The notes under the pieces: generated by a model
What the model was told of the DNA's origin: nothing
The model's input: only the letters and a program-made list of their open reading frames with translations
Databases searched by the model: none
Assembly: GCA_032622095.1 (NCBI GenBank)
Contig: CP136064.1
Coordinates: 49,978,073 to 50,042,072, forward strand
From: Siphonodentalium dalli
Taxonomy: Eukaryota; Mollusca; Scaphopoda; Gadilida; Siphonodentaliidae
Length of the DNA stretch: 64,000 nt
Reading direction: 5' to 3'
In this document: piece by piece, positions 34,255 to 45,283 of the stretch
Layout: each line of letters begins with the position of its first letter
Numbering within the stretch: position 1 is the stretch's first letter
Position numbers and translations under genes: made by a program

Positions 34255-36949
34255 GTACAGTACCGCTTTTGACACACACTCAGTTAATATATATATACTC
34301 CATTTTATCATCCTGGTCAACACGATGTGACGTCGGTTCGTGTTATGGTTTGTTTTATTGGGTATGAAACGCATGACCTATATATAATTGGCAATTGACC
34401 GATCACATAACATGATTCAGCGTAACACACATGGGATATGCAACGATATTCGAATACCATCAATCTCCTACATGCGGATTGAGAGCGGCATGCTTTAGCT
34501 TGCATATTGCATTAAGGTCGTCGATGATGCAAAACATTTGGCACTCTGGTATACTGGGATGGTTACAAGTATATCGCTCTAAATTATAACTTATATGTTG
34601 ATTCATCTGCACCAATCTATTTCTACTAAGCAACCGTGAAGCCGCTTTGTTCGCTCTAAAGAAACATATAATTATAAAGCAGTGTTTTTTATCATAATAT
34701 TTCCATGGCGTTAATTATTAATTTCACCCGGTATACCATCATACAATCTAAGGTATGCATATATTTGATGCTTATTACCCTTGGTGTAGAACGCATGCAG
34801 TCTCCAGGCAGGCCTGCTTAGTATCTCTATCATTCCCAGACGCGTCATGCGGTACCCAGATGCAGGTGATAACACACCCAACCCGGTCGAAATTCTGCCC
34901 ATCCATCACCACAGGCGTCGGATAGGTACTAAAGCTAGATTTTCATGTTCATTCTCCAGCTACATTAACCATTCGATGACTCGATACTCACTAACGAGCA
35001 GATTACTCGAAGACTGATAAGATAATGTTAAAATCCTGTTTGTTGAACTTATCTGACCATTCCATCGACTAACTGAATGAGAATCATAAATTTGCTGCAT
35101 GTGTATTATCAAAACTCAGCAGCCTATAGGACCATGTAGTGAATAAATGCCATTGAAATGTATAATTTTATAACTAATAGGTTCATCCATTCAGTAATGA
35201 AACAGAGTCTGGAAACACAGCGGATGAAGGCCACGTGTCCAGATGTGGCCAAATATTTTTTTGCAAAGAGAGTGTTTGAATTCTTCTGTCACAGAAAATG
35301 TTCCCCGAATGAATTTGGTCCGAGAGTGGTCGGCTTGTATTTGCCCAGGTATTCAGATATTTGAACTTGCTCCCGTGACCAGCGTATTCACACACACATT
35401 TTTGTAAGCCAACCCAGTGCTTTTGATCGTTGGAGATATTACTCTCCCCGTTCAAATTATATTATCATTCAAGTGTGAAGCCACTAAGCATATCCTTGAT
35501 CGTATGGTATAGGACTTGTTCACCGCACATACGAGATTAAGTTCCCAAAGTTTCATTACATAGTCAATACTGACTGGTACATCATATACGATAGCCTCTA
35601 ACATTTCTGGGGGACTTACTTTTAATTGACGCTTCGACATATATTAGCATTATCCAATCAGATAACGGCATCTTTCACTGAGAGCCTAGCGTTATTTCCG
35701 GTAAGACATCAATGTTTGTTAATTGTGTAGCAACACTCAATATCGGCGGATGTTTGTTCGGATTAAACATCATTTTTTGTGTAATTAGCAAGACTATTAA
35801 ATTTCATACTAAGTATCCGTGCATCACCTTATCATCCAATCAGAAAATGTTGTCATTTATTCCTGGTTTGGTGATTAATTTCGACGCCCGGCGAGAGATT
35901 TCGTTTGTCTTATTAACAGTTCATACGGATAATTTGTTCGATGTGCACCAGAATATTTCCAAGCTGAGTCGGGTTTTCATAAAATGGTGAAAACGTATAG
36001 CCATGGGAGGTGTAACACTGACAATCGATACCCGGATAGATGCATCGGAGCGAATTTTATTTCGCTTGCGAAGCCGAAAGTTGACATTGACAAACTATGT
36101 TATTATAATTGAATAGTTATTGTGTTCTTATATCTGACTGCTAGAACATTTGAGTAAGCAGTTCAAATGAGGTGTGTTCACAGTTCGTGAGCTGCAACTG
36201 ATTATGGGATTACGTAATGATGTAATTATGTGCAAAATGGGGTCTCAGTCCCGGCCCAATAAAACCATGTTTAACCGGATCCATGTCATGCTAATCACCT
36301 TTGTTAATGAGTCTGCCAAATAACGAGAGTGTCACTTACACCCTGGCTGCATTAGTAATGACGTGTGAAGTAATTGATTTATAATATGTGTTGTCTCAAT
36401 GACAGTTATACCTATAATCAATAAGTCTCATCACACTTGGCTTCTTTCTTTGTCGATCAGTTAGAAGTCTGGCATTTGTTACACATAACTTGGTGATTGC
36501 CACATGCTCGATCTTGTCACCACGTGGAACAGACCACAGTGACTGTGTCAGATTTTTAGGTAGAAAAGGATTTCATTTACATACACTAAACACCAAAATC
36601 CTCAGACGACAAGCTTGTTGGGTAGGGCTGGGGGTTGTATGTATTTCACAAAGTAAATCCCCCAAATATAACATTTTGGAATTGGGGCATGAGTAAAGGT
36701 AATATAAGGTCAGCGCGTTTTAAACGTTTTATAGATATAAATTACCAATACAGAATCAGTGTGTATCCACAGCATTGGGCCCGATTATGTCTATAGGGCG
36801 AATCGAAATGCGATTAGGTGACCCAAACAGACTTCTCTATATTTGTATTGTATTGTATTGTGTTTGTGTTTTTTATTTTATTTTAAAAAATAAATATTGT
36901 TTATACACCAACCAGACTTGATGCTAATTTGTGTTGTATTGAATTGTTT
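34255..36949. other. Longest stretch with nothing recognised
   Basis: About 2.7 kb without a recognisable repeat, palindrome or gene. Short frames such as 34711-34902 (-) and 35712-35990 (+) have no known domain. It may contain regulatory or intronic sequence, or the unique genomic background. Confidence 0.5.
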
Positions 36950-37142
36950 AATGCATAAAGCCACCATTTAAGGTGGAACATACACGAACATATATACACT
37001 ATATACATAAGATATTTCAACAAGCATTTTGGCATCATACTACATATGGATTATATAAGTAATAAATTCATTTTTAAAATCACGAGTCTATCTGTCGATC
37101 GACTCACACCAATAGTGCATACATATACATACATATACATAC

Positions 37143-37198
<56 letters not shown>

Positions 37199-37351
37199 CT
37201 ATATATACATATAAACATATATATATACATAGACATATACATACATATATACATATATGAGTAATTACATATAGATGTAACTACATATATGATTAATTAC
37301 ATATAGATGTAAATGCTGTCAACGCCAGATCATCAGTATAGTTGTAAGTTA
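36950..37351 (-). repeat. LINE 3' untranslated region with (TA)n microsatellite
   Basis: On the minus strand this follows the LINE fragment at 37352-37837. A (TATACA)n and (TA)n microsatellite lies at 37107-37260, and the far end, aaagccaccatttaaggtgg then aacatacacgaac, matches 39545-39580 beside the second LINE fragment, so the 3' region is shared. Confidence 0.6.
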
Positions 37352-37837
37352 TTATCTCAATTTTCTGAAGGCTAATTTTAGAAATATACTCACCCTCTTC
37401 AGGAGCGATATATTAGCTATAGATATCAAACCATAAAACCTTTCTCGCGTTGGAGATAGCCAATAGTATTTTGGAATGAACTGTTCACGGATATCTCTAA
37501 ATTCGTCGCATATCAGTAGGAGATGATACTCGTCCCCTATCCCGTTACCGCACTGTTCACAGGTATTACAAGGTATACTGTTTCGCCACCGCCTTTTTTC
37601 AATGGGGAGTCGGTGGTTGGCTGTTCTAAATTTCACCATATAAGGGATCAGATGATCTGGCAACTGAAGCAAATACCGGCTAATACAGGGGCTGGTTTTA
37701 ATCTTTCTGTAAAAAGTTGCTCTTGACGAATCAGATAATTCTAAATCGATAAAAAGTTTAGCCCAATGCTGATCTATAAGAAAGGTCTTAATATTGCGAA
37801 TGTCCTGTTTAGATAAAGCAGACTGTGACAAACACAA
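37352..37837 (-). pseudogene. LINE ORF2 C-terminal fragment
   Basis: About 160 residues, open on the minus strand. MVKFRTANHRLPIEKRRW followed by CNTCEQCG and IGDEYHLLLICDEFRDIR is the zinc-knuckle-like C-terminal module of many invertebrate non-LTR retrotransposon proteins ('RxxNHRLPIE...W...C..C....GDEYHxLxxC'). The C-terminus (LLKRVSIFLKLAFRKL) is also typical. Everything upstream, including the reverse transcriptase, is missing, so this is a dead-on-arrival 5'-truncated insertion. No ATG is needed or present in frame at the left edge. Confidence 0.85.
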
Positions 37838-38239
37838 TAAATTTAGGTGGTGATAATAAATTTTGATTCTTACGTTTATATCGTCATTTAGCTACAAAAT
37901 GCCGTTATGGTCAAACTAGTTTTGAAGAAATGTACGTTACAATTCAAAAATTCAAACGAGCAGCCTTGACGTCGCGCGTGATCGCTGATCGGGAGGGACG
38001 GATTGACCAAAATCAGTAGCAACACAAACGTTCTGAGCGTCATAGCATACGAACATAACACTAAAATGTATATAAACATCAAAATCACTCGTTATGAATA
38101 ATACCAATACATATGTAGTAACACATATCCATGTAGATGCATCCCATAAGTGGTTTGGATACTTTATTTGTCTATTATCAAGTACATTCTATCCTTTTCA
38201 TTATCATTTCACTTCATTAGTTGCCACTTCATGTTTGTA
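37838..38239. other. Unassigned sequence
   Basis: No gene or repeat recognised between the two LINE-derived pieces. Confidence 0.45.
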
Positions 38240-38378
38240 TATGTAGGGGCGACAGGAAGACGGCCCATCTGGGCCATGTCGCTCCTGTATAATATCATTT
38301 TTGTTTGTTTATTATCACCATTGTCATAAGCTTGTAAATATTATACAAATAAACAATCATCATCATCATCATCATAAG
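38240..38378 (+). repeat. LINE 3' tail with (ATC)n terminus
   Basis: gggcgacaggaagacggccc then atctgggccatgtcgctcct (a small hairpin) is followed by a T/A-rich stretch and ataaacaatcatcatcatca at 38347-38374. A GC-rich hairpin then a trinucleotide tail is a common ending of CR1/L2-like LINEs. No coding sequence is attached, so it is a very short 5'-truncated copy. Confidence 0.6.
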
Positions 38379-38515
38379 CTCGGAATTTACAGATCGGATA
38401 TATATTCCACATATCGGTCGTATAGTTTCGGCAAATGTATGGTGGGTTGCACAGCACAAACTTGTATATTCACAAAAATAATGCAGCATTAAAAAGATAT
38501 AATTATTGCACTCAC

Positions 38516-38796
38516 CCAGCTTGACAAGAGCAGTGGACATAGGAAATATTCGATGAATCAACCTCTAAATCAACCTGGAGTGGACTTTCATTTTTCCGCT
38601 GGTTTCGGTGACATTTTGCTCCAACAAACAGTTTATTTTCCAACTTATTTATTGACACGTTGTGGACATAACCTTCGCTATAGTATCTGAAACCTTGCTG
38701 ACGGGATTTTAAATATGTTCCCACCGAATTAAAAAAGATTTTATCGAAATTGTCCGGCAAATCCGACAGAGCTCCTATGCGCGCGGCTTCACAGTT
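38516..38796 (-). CDS. Exon of a SWIM zinc-finger protein (partial gene)
   Basis: The minus-strand frame is open from a stop near 38798 to 38514. It reads RYYSEGYVHNVSINK, LFVGAKCH, LQVDLEVD and then VHCSCQAG. An extended beta-rich segment followed by C-x-C-x-A-G is the first half of a SWIM zinc finger (CxC...CxH), used for DNA or protein binding, often in invertebrate proteins with transposon or YqaJ-nuclease relatives. Right after CSCQAG the sequence is GG|GTGAGT, a consensus 5' splice donor (exon end 38516, intron begins 38515), so the stop read two bases later is intronic. The second half (C-x-H) should lie in the next exon; I could not place it. A possible acceptor is ..GCATAG before 38774, but it lacks a pyrimidine tract. 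It could be a live host gene or a decayed copy. Confidence 0.6.
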
Positions 38797-39036
38797 TCAC
38801 TCATATTTACCATTTGATTGTCTTACCGCAGCCAGCTGTAGGCGAGATTATCGGCCACTGGCCGAAAGGTGAATTTAAAAGAGTTTTGAAAGAGTCGGGC
38901 CCCTGACTACATCTTTAGTTACTCGAGGGCATTGCGCATACTTCCCCATTGACTACTTCAATATATTATCATATACATAGTCATAATTATTTACCTGGTA
39001 TCTCAACGTTGTGTTGACATGATTTTAAGGATGAGT
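38797..39036. other. Unassigned sequence
   Basis: Possible upstream intron of the SWIM exon; no other signal seen. Confidence 0.35.
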
Positions 39037-39040
39037 TTAA

Positions 39041-39534
39041 AGGCACGTGAGGCCTTAGTTGTCGAAAATATTCATATTTGTTCCAATCACCGTAAACAGA
39101 AAAACATTAAAACGCATACAGTTTCGTTCATGTATACCATGACCATGGCGTAAACAGCATGTTATCATAAAGATTTACTATATTTTACCTAAGCAAGAGC
39201 CTGATCGTGTTACAGAAGACAACACAATGCTGCTGGCTAATCACACACAAATGGCATAAACGCTCTTTATTCGTTCCATATCAGGAATTCACCCACAAAG
39301 AACGCTCTTTATGTTTACCATCATAATATAAACAAACACCAGAAAAGTAACTTTTTATGCTTTTGTTTACATAACAATGGTCAAAAATATGACAATAACA
39401 TACTGTTTATGCGATATTTCTTATTTGTATACGGACAAAATATGTCTACATTTTGTTGTTTTTTCTGTTTGTGGCGGTTTTTGACGGGCGGAAATATTTT
39501 CACAGGATACCCACCGCCAAGGCCGCACGTGCCT
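39041..39534 (+). mobile_element. TTAA-flanked MITE, AGGCACGT subfamily A, best-preserved ends
   Basis: A 494-bp element with ends AGGCACGTGAGGCCTT and AAGGCCGCACGTGCCT, flanked by TTAA at 39037-39040 and 39535-39538. Inside it are taaacgctctttatt and aagaacgctctttatg, an internal inverted motif shared by all copies. Non-autonomous. Confidence 0.95.
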
Positions 39535-39744
39535 TTAATGCGAAAAGCCACAAATTAATGTGGAACAAGCATGATAACATATATACACTATGTACATTGG
39601 TATGAATACTAGTTTCATCAGAATTTCAAGTTCATACATACTAAATTGTATGTAATACTTATATAAATATATCATATGTATACTGTATACATATATATGC
39701 ACACGTGTATAGCTATGTATATCTCTATAGATCAGTGTACTATC
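39535..39744 (-). repeat. LINE 3' untranslated region, second copy
   Basis: gcgaaaagccacaaattaat then gtggaacaagcatgataaca matches 36955-37000; an AT-rich microsatellite (39655-39735) follows as in the other copy. The neighbouring MITE has inserted at or near the LINE end. Confidence 0.6.
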
Positions 39745-40200
39745 TTAGTTATATTCTTTAAAAACATGTTTCAAATAAGTGCTAACGTTCTTCAATATTG
39801 ATATATTTTCAATAGCATGGAGGCCATATAATTTTTCTAGTGAAGGGTTCAACCAGTAACAGTCAGGAATGTATTTTCTTCTGATTGTGACAAAATTGTC
39901 GCAGATAAAAAGAATATGATACTCGTCACATGTTCCGAACCGCACATTTTACATAGTAAACTCTCGTGTTTTCGCCATATGGAAAGCTCGTTTGGCAGTC
40001 TATAGTTCGCTGTCCTAAATTTCACCAATGTTGGTATGAGATGTTGTGGTTGATAAATAAGTTAGCGAATAATACTCGAGTGACGCTTTATGTTATTATA
40101 TAAAGTTCCTCTTGATGATTTAGATGCTTTCATGTCACGAAACATTTTAACCCAGTGGTGTTCAATTAGATGAGATTTAATATTCTGCATAGTGGAGGGA
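39745..40200 (-). pseudogene. Second LINE C-terminal fragment, frameshifted
   Basis: Minus-strand frames give LVKFRTANYRLPNELSIW then, after one frameshift near 39945, TCDEYHILFICDNFVTIR and ISILKNVSTYLKHVF. This is the same module, in the same order, as 37352-37837 but more diverged and broken. Upstream sequence toward 40240 is weakly LINE-like. Confidence 0.75.
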
Positions 40201-40350
40201 GCGTTTGATTGCTGAGCTGGAGTTGGTTATCACTGTCACAACCTGGCGCTCTTCAGAACCTATACAGACATCCTTGGGATCTTGAACGTACAACTCATTT
40301 TAAGCTTCGTACATGTAATTGAGAGAATGATTATCATAACATGCATTTAA

Positions 40351-40844
40351 AGGTACGGTTGGCCTTGGCGGTGGGTATCCTGTGAAAATATTTCCACCCG
40401 TCAAAAACCGCCACAAACAGAAAGAACATCAAAATGTAGACAGACTTTGTCCGTATACAAATAAGAAATAGGGCATAAACAGTATGTTATTGTCATATGT
40501 TTGACCATTGTTGTGTAAACAGAAGCATAAAAAGTTACTTTTCTGGTGTTTGTTTATATTATGATGGTAAACATAAAGAGCGTTCTTTGTTGGTGAATTC
40601 CTAATATGGAACTAATAAAGAGCGTTCATGCCATTTGTGTGTGATTAGCCAGTAGCATTGTGCTGTCTTCTGTAACACAATCAGGCTCTTGCTTAGGTAA
40701 AATATAGTAGGTCTTTATGATAACATGCTGTTTACGTGATGGTCATGGTATATATGAACGAAACTGTATGCGTTTTAATGTTTTTCTGTTTACGGTGATT
40801 GGAACAAATATGCATATTTTCGACAACTAAGGCCGCACGTGCCT
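40351..40844 (-). mobile_element. TTAA-flanked MITE, AGGCACGT subfamily A, reverse copy
   Basis: A 494-bp copy in reverse orientation, ends aggtacggttggccttggcg and aaggccgcacgtgcct, flanked by TTAA at 40347-40350 and 40845-40848. With 39041-39534 it brackets the second LINE fragment as an inverted pair. Confidence 0.95.
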
Positions 40845-40848
40845 TTAA

Positions 40849-41913
40849 AGTATTTCAACATATATTTTTGCCATACTTTTGAGAGAATTTGTTTGTGTGT
40901 GTGCCAAAATCATGAACATTCAAAGCAACAAATATGGCGTTATGAGCTATTTATATGTGCGTTTATATCCGTGTAAACAAGCGGCAACATTCCCCACTTG
41001 AATCTGTAAGACGTGACTCATTCACAGGTTACCAATCTATCAAATTGATCTCGGTTTGGTCACACACCTGTCGGTGTTATCTAGAGTTTTATGGATTGTA
41101 ATAGGTGAATGCCTTGTTTGTGTTCAGCAAAAAGTTATTTAAAAAACGTCTTCAGGTTCTCAGATCTTGACAGTTTGCCTCCACGGCCCATCAACGTTAT
41201 TAGACATGACTTGCATACTATTAATTAGAGGAACCACCTGACGCTTTGTGAGTAATAGACATGGCAACTGTTGAAGCAGTACTGGCTCACAACATCTCAA
41301 TCTAGGGTTGTCAGCTAACTGAACTGTTGTCTCACCGAACAAAAAAGGACTCATTACTTTCACCCCGGTGCACAGGCACCTGAGAAGTTCATCCCTAATC
41401 AAACAGATACAAATCAGGGGTCCCTGTGTTGTAGCTATGTAGAGAGGTTAACTATAATGGTCCATGTGATCCAGCGATTTATTTCAAGACGAATTCATAT
41501 GAGTCCATGAATGGTGGGTTACCAAGACCTATACATGCAATGTGTGTATATATACACCGAAAACGAAACAGGTGCACGGGTCATAATGTCGTGTTTTTTT
41601 TGGGTCGAAATCATTGATTTCCGAAAACGGTGGCGTGAATATAATCACCCCAAGCACGACGCCACGATGTTCCTGGTTTGTTCTTGGTCTTGTCTCGGTT
41701 TTACAATTTTACGTTGAGAATGACGTTGTGGTGGTGAACTTTTAAGGACGGATATTCGAATACACCGAAGGGTGCAACCAGCATGCCAAATTCCAAGCTT
41801 AGACAACGCCATGACGAACACAACACTATTTCAATACATATCAATTGAGGTCAACGGTGTATATTATGATAATAATACATTTTCAATGTATGATACTCTG
41901 CGAAACATGTTGC
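40849..41913. other. Unassigned sequence
   Basis: About 1 kb without recognisable gene or repeat. Confidence 0.45.
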
Positions 41914-41917
41914 TTAA

Positions 41918-42432
41918 AGATACGGGCGGCGTTGGGGTGGGTATGCTGTTAAAATATTCACCTCCGTCAAAAACCGCCATAGAAAACAGAAAGAAAAGTA
42001 AAATATTGACAAACTTATACCAATCAGAAATATGGCATAAACAGTATGCTATTGTCAATTTGTTTTCCTTTGTTATGTAAACAAAAGCAAAAAACGTTAC
42101 AGAACCTGGCTTTTGTTTATATCCGGATATGGTAAACATAAAGAGCATTATTTGTTACTGTTTTCCTGATATGGAAATAATAAAGAGTGTTTATATCATT
42201 TGTGTGTGATTAACCAATATAATTGCGCTGTGTTATGTAAACAGAAGCACAACTCATGTAACACGAGCAGGCTCTTGTTTACGTACACCATCGTACGTCT
42301 TGACGACAATATACTATTTACGCGCTGATTATGTTTGGCATATGAACAAAACGATATATATTTTAATATTCCTTCTGTTGATGGCGATTTGAACAAATAT
42401 GAATATTTCTGCAACGAACGCCGCCTGTGCCT
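41918..42432 (-). mobile_element. TTAA-flanked MITE, AGGCACGG subfamily B, reverse copy
   Basis: From agatacgggcggcgttgggg to cgccgcctgtgcct, with TTAA at 41914-41917 and 42433-42436. It matches 20927-21425 in reverse. The right-hand TTAA is shared with the next element, which starts at 42437. Confidence 0.95.
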
Positions 42433-42436
42433 TTAA

Positions 42437-42828
42437 CCCTTTACCCAACAGAACGGCCCTGTGCCAATGCATTCTCTTATATATGCGAGTCGACCATAGG
42501 TCCTCTCGCATATATAAGAGAATGCATTGGCTTAACACATTAAAAATTATAAAATTGTTAAAGAATGTAAGAAAAAATGGTAAAAAGTGTTAAAAAAAAA
42601 ATTTGTTTATGCCAATGCATTCTCTTATATATGCGAGGCGACCTATGGTCGACTCGCATATATAAGAGAATGCATTGGCACAGGGCATAACTTTAACTAT
42701 CACAATGTGGTCAAGGAGCCGGTTCCAATGATATCCATATTTGTATGGTTCTATTGAGACAGACCGAAGATATTTTAGGCTGTTGAAGCTTTATTTGGCC
42801 GGTTTTGGCCGGTTTGTTGGGTAAAGGG
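42437..42828. mobile_element. piggyBac-like MITE, CCCTTTACCC ends, copy 2, with double hairpin
   Basis: CCCTTTACCCAACAGAACGG at the left, ccggtttgttgggtaaaggg at the right, TTAA at 42433-42436 and 42829-42832. 392 bp. It is nearly identical to 4473-4865, so both copies are recent. The hairpins are at 42463-42531 and 42611-42679, in opposite orientation to each other. Confidence 0.95.
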
Positions 42829-42832
42829 TTAA

Positions 42833-43199
42833 AGTCTGGTTCCAAAACGTTGTCCTTGATTATTTTTTCTGAATTAGGCTTGAAATACTTGGACTTTACT
42901 TATTCATTGTGACATAGACATGCACAACACAGACCTTATTGCAAACAATTTGTAGTTGAAGCTTTAATAGTGAACATTGGATTGGAACACATTTTATATA
43001 TACAACGAAACATATACATATATTAATTTATCACATAATTTGGCCATAAAAGCAGTTTCATAATTATCGGTAATAGACACGTTTAATATCAGCGCGTGCG
43101 ATGACGTCACGACGTTCTTCAAATAACTTGCGATCGCTGTAGTTTATGATTGTTGTTTTCGATGAATATTTCGCGTTGCTTCGGGTTTATTTGATCATG
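42833..43199. other. Unassigned sequence
   Basis: No gene or repeat recognised. Confidence 0.45.
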
Positions 43200-43365
43200 T
43201 GATAAAAGGTATCTCACACTCGTCCTATTTTATACGTAATTTATCAACCTCGTCCTCTAAATTCTATTTGAGCCTCGGTAAACCTCGGCTCAAATCGAAT
43301 TTAGTGAACTCGGTTGATAAATTCCGTATAAAATAGAAACTCATGTGAGATCCTCTATTTATAAG
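43200..43365. mobile_element. Foldback palindrome, about 166 bp
   Basis: gataaaaggtatctcacact cgtcctattttatacg... is complemented through gtataaaatag...ctcatgtgagatcctctatt. The core gagcctcggtaaacctcggctc forms the apex. Several stem mismatches indicate age. Confidence 0.85.
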
Positions 43366-43924
43366 AGTTCCTTTCCTCTGATTGGTCAAGTGCTGATACA
43401 CGTATACAACTAATAACAACATTGATGTACGTGTACCGAGAAAGGTGGGGCGATGAGCCTGATCGTGAAGTGATGCCATGTTACTGTCATGGAATCTTTG
43501 AAACTTCAGGAACAGCATTATGAAAAATGGCTTGTGTCAGCTGTTAGTAGACCGTTCCATGCAGTATATATTTGCTAGATTAACTTCATAGATAGTTATT
43601 ATAAAACCTTGATTTCATACGGCGACGGCTACCCCGATTAACTTCAAAGGCATTCTAAGCGCGTGAGCTCAGCACATTAATTGGTTCTGGTCAGTGCATA
43701 GGTCTGGTAAAACCAAAATTTAATTGAAAAGAGACTGGAACTTTTTCACTCCCCTTGAACTTTCGTAGATACATTATCGCTGCCCACAGGGGGCACAACA
43801 TGCAATAAAATGAGTATGTAAAAAGAGTTTTGAATAATCTCCTCCGTTGCCAAGACAATATCTAAACGAAATAGACCAAGGTGTTATCAGAAGGGTGCCG
43901 GTGGAAACTGCAAATGGCGTTTAT
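43366..43924. other. Unassigned sequence
   Basis: No gene or repeat recognised. Confidence 0.45.
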
Positions 43925-44285
43925 TTATAACACAGTGAATTCTTTGATACAAGAATCCCGACGCGACCTTTCCACGCAGTCTCTGGGCAGATGAGAGAAG
44001 TGATAGAGCAGAGTGTATTCCTTCGCATGCACTCCTTCGACGGCCGGTGTCTGCGCATCTAACACTTCCACTAGACTGGCTACCTGGCACTGCACATGAT
44101 TCATATAATTCATCACGTGCTGAGTAATAAACCGGAATCGGAACACTAACGCGGAACTGATTCGTATGATTGATTCTGTAGTTGTGAGTTCGTTTCGGAT
44201 AACTGATCTCGCTCCTGGTTTCTTCTCCGCCGATGGACGACTCGGCATTAATAGAACGAATCGGAAGGAAAAGGTTAGTCCCCAC
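43925..44285 (-). other. Candidate coding patch, strand uncertain
   Basis: This is locally GC-richer than its surroundings and open in several frames. The minus-strand frame 43925-44248 has an ATG and a natural-looking composition (FITQHVMNYMNHVQCQV, VEVLDAQTPAVEG, AKEYTLLYHF) with a TAA and an aataaa just beyond; a second minus frame (43887-44285) overlaps it. On the plus strand, 44124-44273 is open and ends at AAAG|GTTAGT, a good splice donor. I recognise no family in any frame. It may be one exon on either strand, or chance. Confidence 0.3.
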
Positions 44286-45279
44286 CTTGTGATATTGTCG
44301 TCAATCTATTCTTTATTATACTGCAACTGTTTAGTGTTAATGTTCATCAAATTTACGATGTGCTAATCGATAGAACTAAAATATAAATATTTACATGTAG
44401 TGTAATGCTAGTACTTCCTAAAACACAGTCCAGTTCCAGACAGGTTGTGTCCCTTCTCGGTGGAAAAAACTTGTAAGATGGTTTGCAGTCGTAGATAAGT
44501 TTGTATTAGTGTTCAAAGAAAACAGGCGAGGAACATCGTGTCATACATATTCAATTTGAAAGATACATTTTCCTTTGAAAAATACAAAAATATTACTGCT
44601 GAACAGTGTAATGTTCTAAAACTAGTAACCGTTCAGTTGTTGTCCATTGTCTGCTGGTGTATTTAAACTAAAGTACATTAGTGTAAACATATTTTATTCC
44701 AATCAAAATAATAACATATATAAACATTTAACAGACATTTTACATGCAGGAGTATAGAATACTATAAATTCGATTGATTGGAAAGGGGATTAAACAACAA
44801 GACCAAGGGCTTTTATTAAGTTTGCTCCCCTTAAGTACATTGACACTCAGTTACTGCTGCAATGTGTCTGTTAATCATAATTCTGGGAAGAAACTAGAAG
44901 AGATGACACATTTTCGGCTGTATAGGAGTGTTTATCTTCTTGTTTTGTTGTTGGTTATCTCTTTGATTTATTTGTTGATTTCGAAATCACAATATTTTCA
45001 GCGGGAACTGGACAAGAGATAATACCTAAAGTAGGAAAATATTCGATTTTTTGCCTAAAAATAAATTTCCCATTGGATACTGGGTTTGACAAATCTATTT
45101 CTACTTATTTATGATCTGAAATTTCCAAATAAGGTTGTGTCGATCATGAAATGTCCCACTGTTGAAAATATTGACCGCAGTTTTTTAATGGAAGCACTGC
45201 GTCCCCGATGTTAAGTAGTTTCGGAGCTTGACTGATTTCCATCCTCACATTTCCCATTATGTAAAATTCGGGAACAACC
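44286..45279. other. Unassigned sequence
   Basis: No gene or repeat recognised. Confidence 0.45.
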
Positions 45280-45283
45280 TACA

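Noticed and set aside
37051-37254. Repetitive YIYIYI protein frame
   Set aside because: Translation of a (TA)n microsatellite.
41864-42148. 94-residue minus-strand ORF
   Set aside because: Lies inside the AGGCACGG MITE and is broken in sibling copies.
42399-42593. Recurring peptide CQCILLYMRV..RIYKRMHW in several ORFs as a conserved small protein
   Set aside because: It is the translation of the 69-bp hairpin module; frames differ outside it and both strands give it.
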